This document shows, one piece after another, positions 60,247 through 64,000 of a stretch of 64,000 nt of DNA. The DNA lies in the NCBI RefSeq assembly GCF_014635665.1, contig NZ_BMDG01000018.1:1-64000 (forward strand), given 5' to 3'. The position numbers were made by a program, and so were the translations under genes. Numbering within the stretch: the first letter of the stretch is position 1; each line of letters starts with the position of its first letter. The DNA is from Isoptericola cucumis. Its GTDB lineage: Bacteria > Actinomycetota > Actinomycetes > Actinomycetales > Cellulomonadaceae. The notes beneath the pieces are model-generated. The model saw only the letters and a list, made by a program, of their open reading frames with translations, did no database searches and was not told the DNA's origin.

Positions 60247-62439
60247 ATGAGGTGGGACGGGCAAGCGATCGCGGCGGACGACGGCGCGCTGCCGGGGCTC
60301 GAGCGCAGCGGGCTGGCACGGCTCGGGCTGGTGCGCAGCGTGAGGACGCCGGAGTTCGCCGGCGTCACCTTCCACGAGGTGATGTCCAAGAGCGCCCTGT
60401 CCAAGGTCCCGGCCGCGTCGCGCATGCCGTTCGGCTGGACGGTCAACCCGTACCGCGGGTGCTCGCATGCATGTCGCTATTGCGCCAGCCCTGAGACTCT
60501 CGTCCTCATGGCGGACGGGCGGCAGGTACCGATCCGGGATGTCCTCGTCGGAGACCGTGTGATCGGGACGATGTCCGACGGCAAGTATCGTCGCTACGTC
60601 GCTACGCCCGTGCTCGCGAAATGGTGGACGGTCAAGCGTGCGCACCGCGTGACGCTGCGTGACGGCACGGAGATCGTCAGCAGCGGCGACCATCGATTTC
60701 TGGTGAGCGGGCGGGGGTGGAAGCATGCGGCCCGTCCCGCGCCGGGCGAACCGCAACGCCCTTACCTCACCGCGAACAATTCCCTCATGGGTTTCGGGCA
60801 CGGTGTGCGGACAGTGGCGTATACGGCGCCCGGAGAGTCGCGAGAGTATCGGCTGGGATATCTCGCTGGGATGATCCGCGGTGACGGGATGCGCTTCGCC
60901 AAGACGTACGTGAAGCCGACGGGGCGCCAGGTCCACGTCACGCAGTTCCGACTGGCGCTCGCTGACCGTGAGGCGCTGGAGCGGTCAGCCGACTATCTCG
61001 CGCTCGAGGGCGTCCGCCTCTCGCGTCGGCCGTTCACCCCGGCTACCAGCACCCGGCGAGCCACGGACTCCATATACACGGGCCGGCGGGCGGACTACCA
61101 GACGATCGACCGGATCGTGGCGTGGCCCGAGGATGCCTGCGCCGACTGGAAGCGCGGATTCCTCGCGGGCATCTTCGATGCCGAGGGGTCCTGCTCCCAT
61201 GGGGTTCTCCGGATCGCGAACAGCGACGCAGAGATCCTGTCCCGGACGAGCGCTTACTTGGACGACTTCGGGGTGTCGAACGTACGGGAGCAAGCCAGAG
61301 CCAACGGAGTCGCCACGATACGAGTCGTGGGTGGTCTCGCGGCCCGACAGCGGTTCTCTCGCGTCACGGGCCCGGCCATCTCGCGCAAACTCACAATCCT
61401 GGGCAGCGCGGTGAAGACTTCGACGGACCTCGGCGTCGTGAGTGTCGAGGATCTCCGCATCGAGCAGAGCATGGTCGACATCACCACGGGCACGGGGGAC
61501 TTCGTCGCGAACGGGGTGATCTCGCACAACTGCTTCGCTCGCCCCACCCATGAGTACCTCGACCTCGACGCGGGCAAGGACTTCGACTCCCAGGTCGTCG
61601 TGAAGATGAACGTCGACACCCTGCTGCGCGCCGAGCTCGCGAAGCCGTCGTGGCGGCGAGAGCCGGTGGCGCTGGGGACCAACACCGACCCGTACCAGCG
61701 CGCCGAGGGGCGCTACCGGCTCATGCCCGGCATCATCGGGGCGCTCGCGGACTCCGGCACCCCCTTCTCGATCCTCACCAAGGGGACCCTGCTGCGGCGC
61801 GACCTGCCGCTGATCGCGCAGGCGGCCCAGCGGGTGGAGGTCGGCCTCGGCGTCTCGTTGGCGTTCGCCGACGAGGAGCTCCAGCAGGCGGTCGAGCCGG
61901 GGACGCCGACCCCGCGTGCCCGGCTCGACCTGATCCGGGCGGTGCGCGCGGCCGGGCTGCCCTGCGGGGTCATGGTGGCCCCCGTCCTGCCGTGGCTGAC
62001 CGACTCCCGGGACCACCTGCGCCGACTGCTCGACGCGATCGCCGACGCGGGCGCGACCGGGGTCACGGTGGTCCCGCTGCACCTCAAGCCGGGCACCCGC
62101 GAGTGGTACCTGCAGTGGCTCGCCAAGGAGCACCCGCACGCCGTCGCGGGCTACGGGCGCGTGTTCTCCCGTGGCACGTACGCGCTGGAGGCGTACCGGC
62201 AGTGGCTGTGGGACCGGGTGCAGCCGCTGCTGGACGAGCGGGGCTTCGGGTCGTCCGGGCACCGGGCGCGCTCGGGAGCCACGGGCCGCTACGCCGGCGA
62301 GCTCCGGGCGCACGACGAGGGCGACTACCCCGCCGGCTCGATGGTCGAGCCCGCGGCCGGGGGAGCGCTGGCCGGGATGCCCCGGGACGGCGGCGGCCTG
62401 CAGGTCGCGGGCGCCGGCGTCGAGGAGGTGCTGTTCTGA
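60247..62439 (+). CDS. Intein-containing Rv2578c-family radical SAM protein
   Basis: The 730-residue precursor is an SplB-like radical SAM protein (Rv2578c family) interrupted by an intein at residues 79-428. The host begins MRWDGQAIAADDGALP and has the radical SAM motif with Cys72 and Cys76; the third ligand is either intein Cys79 (precursor) or Cys429 after splicing, so the spliced order is CSHACRYCFARPTHEYLD. Later host blocks are VVVKMNVDTLLRAEL, GTNTDPYQRAEGRYRL and GVMVAPVLPWLTDS. Mature length is about 380 residues. The ATG at 60247 follows a LexA box by 8 nt, so the gene should be induced by DNA damage. Biochemical role of the family is unknown; relatives of spore photoproduct lyase suggest a nucleic-acid or repair function (inference). 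Confidence 0.93.
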   Translation: MRWDGQAIAADDGALPGLERSGLARLGLVRSVRTPEFAGVTFHEVMSKSALSKVPAASRMPFGWTVNPYRGCSHACRYCASPETLVLMADGRQVPIRDVLVGDRVIGTMSDGKYRRYVATPVLAKWWTVKRAHRVTLRDGTEIVSSGDHRFLVSGRGWKHAARPAPGEPQRPYLTANNSLMGFGHGVRTVAYTAPGESREYRLGYLAGMIRGDGMRFAKTYVKPTGRQVHVTQFRLALADREALERSADYLALEGVRLSRRPFTPATSTRRATDSIYTGRRADYQTIDRIVAWPEDACADWKRGFLAGIFDAEGSCSHGVLRIANSDAEILSRTSAYLDDFGVSNVREQARANGVATIRVVGGLAARQRFSRVTGPAISRKLTILGSAVKTSTDLGVVSVEDLRIEQSMVDITTGTGDFVANGVISHNCFARPTHEYLDLDAGKDFDSQVVVKMNVDTLLRAELAKPSWRREPVALGTNTDPYQRAEGRYRLMPGIIGALADSGTPFSILTKGTLLRRDLPLIAQAAQRVEVGLGVSLAFADEELQQAVEPGTPTPRARLDLIRAVRAAGLPCGVMVAPVLPWLTDSRDHLRRLLDAIADAGATGVTVVPLHLKPGTREWYLQWLAKEHPHAVAGYGRVFSRGTYALEAYRQWLWDRVQPLLDERGFGSSGHRARSGATGRYAGELRAHDEGDYPAGSMVEPAAGGALAGMPRDGGGLQVAGAGVEEVLF
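60481..61530 (+). other. Intein with LAGLIDADG homing endonuclease domain
   Basis: The 350-residue intein starts with Cys1 (CASPETLVLMADG, block A), has block B as SSGDHRFLVSG, two LAGLIDADG helices (LGYLAGMIRGDG near 60850-60890 and RGFLAGIFDAEG near 61153-61190), block F (MVDITTGTGDFVANG) and ends VISHN with the terminal His-Asn pair, followed by extein Cys429. All residues for class 1 splicing are present. Base usage is clearly less GC-rich than its host (codons such as ATA, TTG, AAA, CAT and TCT appear), which points to recent transfer. The endonuclease could make the intein mobile. Confidence 0.93.
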
Positions 62440-62448
62440 CGGGCCCGG

Positions 62449-62808
62449 TCAGCGGACGAAGGAGAACCACAGCACGAAGACGCAGAACAGGAACATGCCG
62501 GTGGCGTTGACGAAGAAGTTGCGGCCGAAGTCCCGGGCGCGCACGTGGAAGGTCAGGGCCACGACGAAGTAGGCGACGAGCGCCAGGGACGTCACCGTCC
62601 CGAGCACCGGCACCCAGATCCCCGCGACCAGCCCGACCGCCGCCGCGGCCTTCAGCCAGGGCGTCACCCACCACCAGCGCTCGGGGAAGTTCACGTCCCG
62701 GAAGCACTGCGCGATGAACGCGACCGGCCGGACGCACATCGCCGCGTCCACGGCGGAGATCAGGGCGAGGACGACGACCGGCCAGACGGGGTCGGGGAGC
62801 CAGCGCAT
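62449..62808 (-). CDS. DoxX-like four-helix membrane protein
   Basis: The 119-residue protein has four hydrophobic helices at about 8-26, 48-68, 70-88 and 98-117 with a FPERWWWVTPWLKAAAAVGLVAG region, like the DoxX/DoxD-like small membrane proteins. Function unknown. ATG at 62808. It is tail-to-tail with the radical SAM gene (10 bp gap). Confidence 0.78.
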   Translation of the reverse strand: MRWLPDPVWPVVVLALISAVDAAMCVRPVAFIAQCFRDVNFPERWWWVTPWLKAAAAVGLVAGIWVPVLGTVTSLALVAYFVVALTFHVRARDFGRNFFVNATGMFLFCVFVLWFSFVR

Positions 62809-62832
62809 GGCGTGACTGTACGACGCGGGCGG

Positions 62833-63144
62833 TCAGCCGACGGGGCGGACGCGCATGATCTCGGTGCGGGCGACCGCCCGGGCGCGCAGGTCGCTGCGGG
62901 CCGCGCGGTCCGGGTCGGCCATGTAGGCCGCAAGCGCGTCCTCGTCGGGCATCTCGATGAGCTGGACCTCGGTGGGCTGCACGGCGCCGTGGTCGGCGTC
63001 GTCGGTGTGCGCCACGTTCGACATGCGCTCCAGCACCCTCCCGCCGTGGCGCGGGACGAGCGCCAGGACCTCGGTCTCGTACTCCTCGAGGGTGTCGGCC
63101 TCGCCGTCCACCGCCCACAGCAGCACGCACAGGGTGATCGCCAT
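62833..63144 (-). CDS. Dimeric alpha-beta barrel (DUF1330/YCII-like) protein
   Basis: The 103-residue protein has the ferredoxin-like pattern VLLWAVDGEADTLEEYETEV, HGGRVLERMS, EVQLIEMPDEDALAAYMADPDR. It is too diverged to name a substrate. The ATG at 63144 follows GGGAG (minus strand). It is preceded by the PPOX-type gene by 29 bp in the same direction, so they may be co-transcribed. Confidence 0.7.
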   Translation of the reverse strand: MAITLCVLLWAVDGEADTLEEYETEVLALVPRHGGRVLERMSNVAHTDDADHGAVQPTEVQLIEMPDEDALAAYMADPDRAARSDLRARAVARTEIMRVRPVG

Positions 63145-63173
63145 CGTTCGTCTCCCGTCCTCGTCCGGTCCAG

Positions 63174-63644
63174 TCAGTCCTGCGCGAGCCGCGGAGGGAA
63201 GCCGCCGGTGGCGACCGGCCCCCATCGCTCGATCGTGAGGCGCACGACGCTCTTGCCCTGGCGCCGCATCGCCTCCCGGTACTCGTCCCAGTCGGGGTGC
63301 TCCTTGCCCGCGGCCGCGCGGTAGTACTCGACCAGCGGCTCCACGGAGTCCGGGGCGTCGATCACCTCGGCGGTGCCGTCCACCTGGACCCAGGCGTCGT
63401 CGAAGTCGTCGCCGAGGGCGAGGAACGAGGCCTGCGGACGTCGCCGAAGGTTCACCGCCTTGGCCCGGTCGGGATAGGTCGAGACCACGACCCGACCGGC
63501 GGCGTCGACGCCGAACGTCACCGGGCTCAGCTGCGGGCTGCCGTCGCCGCGGGTCGTGACGAGCACCCCCTGGTGCCGGTGCCGCAGGAACTCCAGCAGC
63601 TCGTCCCGCTCGATGCGGGTGGTGGTGGCGATCCTGGGGGCCAT
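63174..63644 (-). CDS. PPOX-class F420-dependent oxidoreductase
   Basis: The 156-residue split-barrel protein has FLRHRHQGVLVTTRGDGSPQLSPVTFGVD, VVVSTYPDRAKAVNLRRRPQASFLAL and a C-terminal VVRLTIERW. This fits the F420- or FMN-binding PNPOx-like family of actinobacteria (Rv1155-type). The ATG at 63644 gives the normal length. Substrate unknown. Confidence 0.85.
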   Translation of the reverse strand: MAPRIATTTRIERDELLEFLRHRHQGVLVTTRGDGSPQLSPVTFGVDAAGRVVVSTYPDRAKAVNLRRRPQASFLALGDDFDDAWVQVDGTAEVIDAPDSVEPLVEYYRAAAGKEHPDWDEYREAMRRQGKSVVRLTIERWGPVATGGFPPRLAQD

Positions 63645-63728
63645 CGGCAGACGTCCTGTCGGTCGGCGGGGCGGGCCGGTCCAGCCTGGCACGGCCCCCG
63701 CCGTCCCGGCACCCCGACTCACCGGTGA

Positions 63729-64000
63729 TCAGCGGGTGGCACGTGCGGGCTCGTCGAGGTCGGGGCTCGCCCCCGGCTCGCTCATGAGCCACTCGGTGGC
63801 GAACAGGACCCGGTCGGTCAGGCCGAGGATCGCCTCGCGGATCTCGACGTGCGGCGTGGAGAACGCGAGCCGGGCGACGGACTGCGCCCCGGGCGCCGGC
63901 GCCCAGTAGTCGACGAGGAGCAGCGGGACGTCCTGGCCGCCGAGCTCCGGCGAGCCGTGGGCCGCACGGACGTGGCGCAGGAACGGCCCCGACAACGTCT
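63729..64000 (-). CDS. Partial gene at window edge
   Basis: A minus-strand frame ends at 63729 and stays open to the edge of the window. The visible 90 residues include LLLVDYWAPAPGAQSVARLA and LGLTDRVLFATEWLMSEPG. I do not recognise the family. A TTG at 63995 could be a start, but the gene more likely continues beyond 64000. Confidence 0.5.
   Translation of the reverse strand, partial: TLSGPFLRHVRAAHGSPELGGQDVPLLLVDYWAPAPGAQSVARLAFSTPHVEIREAILGLTDRVLFATEWLMSEPGASPDLDEPARATR

Overview
The window is very GC-rich (about 74% by eye, strong G/C bias at third codon positions), densely coded on both strands, with many GTG/TTG starts, 1-8 nt start/stop overlaps (ATGA, GTGA, TGATG) and probable leaderless genes. 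Gene content (phosphatidylinositol mannoside genes, a DinB2-type polymerase, F420/PPOX and Ddn-like proteins, an Rv2578c-type radical SAM protein) points to an actinobacterium. The gene order thrS-HIT-pgsA-patA-pimA-pdxS...pdxT-yebC-ruvCAB-yajC-secDF-apt-rel...ppi-MBL-hisS is typical of the class. A Cellulomonadaceae/Promicromonosporaceae-like member of the Micrococcales is my best guess, but this is inference. No rRNA, tRNA, CRISPR array, IS element or prophage was found. No gene-free stretch exceeds about 250 bases.

Layout. 1-7204: a 15-bp tandem repeat; an operon of a TIM-barrel/FGE-like fusion, a family III CoA-transferase and a CitE-like lyase; a divergent LysR/SDR pair; and a DinB2-type polymerase. 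7312-12110: a large secreted subtilase, and a LuxR-type regulator on the opposite strand. 12208-16223: a tryptophan-to-anthranilate operon (kynA, an amidohydrolase in the formamidase position, kynU) followed by a PaaX-type regulator. 16412-20235: small membrane/DUF/SHOCT proteins, a CPA2 antiporter and a ClC channel. 20222-22803: minus-strand P-loop kinase/DinB fusion, family-5 uracil-DNA glycosylase and a small membrane protein. 23037-30491: small MT0933-like protein, thrS, HIT protein, PIM lipid genes and pdxS. 30577-34743: CrtA-like gene and a frameshifted neighbour, divergent from hrpB. 34842-46575: nudix, pdxT, yebC, ruvCAB, yajC-secD-secF, apt and rel. 46520-52199: an apparently inserted accessory block with two TetR modules, an LigC-type ligase and a LigD-type polymerase. 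52210-57864: AbiEi-like protein, DUF349 protein, cyclophilin, metallo-hydrolase and hisS. 57885-64000: VOC protein, papain-like enzyme, sulfotransferase-like protein, an intein-containing radical SAM gene, DoxX, and small oxidoreductase-type proteins.

The most striking locus is the radical SAM gene at 60247-62439. A 350-residue LAGLIDADG intein interrupts the radical SAM CX3CX2C motif exactly before its third cysteine. The intein's own nucleophile Cys1 takes that ligand position in the precursor. A perfect SOS (LexA-type) palindrome lies 8 nt before the start codon. Host function, splice control and DNA-damage induction may therefore be linked, which is testable.

Other notable signals are a formamidase-position amidohydrolase between kynA and kynU, a DinB2-type leucine steric gate, a 30-bp near-perfect palindrome at 22905-22934, self-operator palindromes over two TetR genes, seven TANNNT boxes placed 6-8 nt before start codons, and a frameshift that fuses two genes near 31465.
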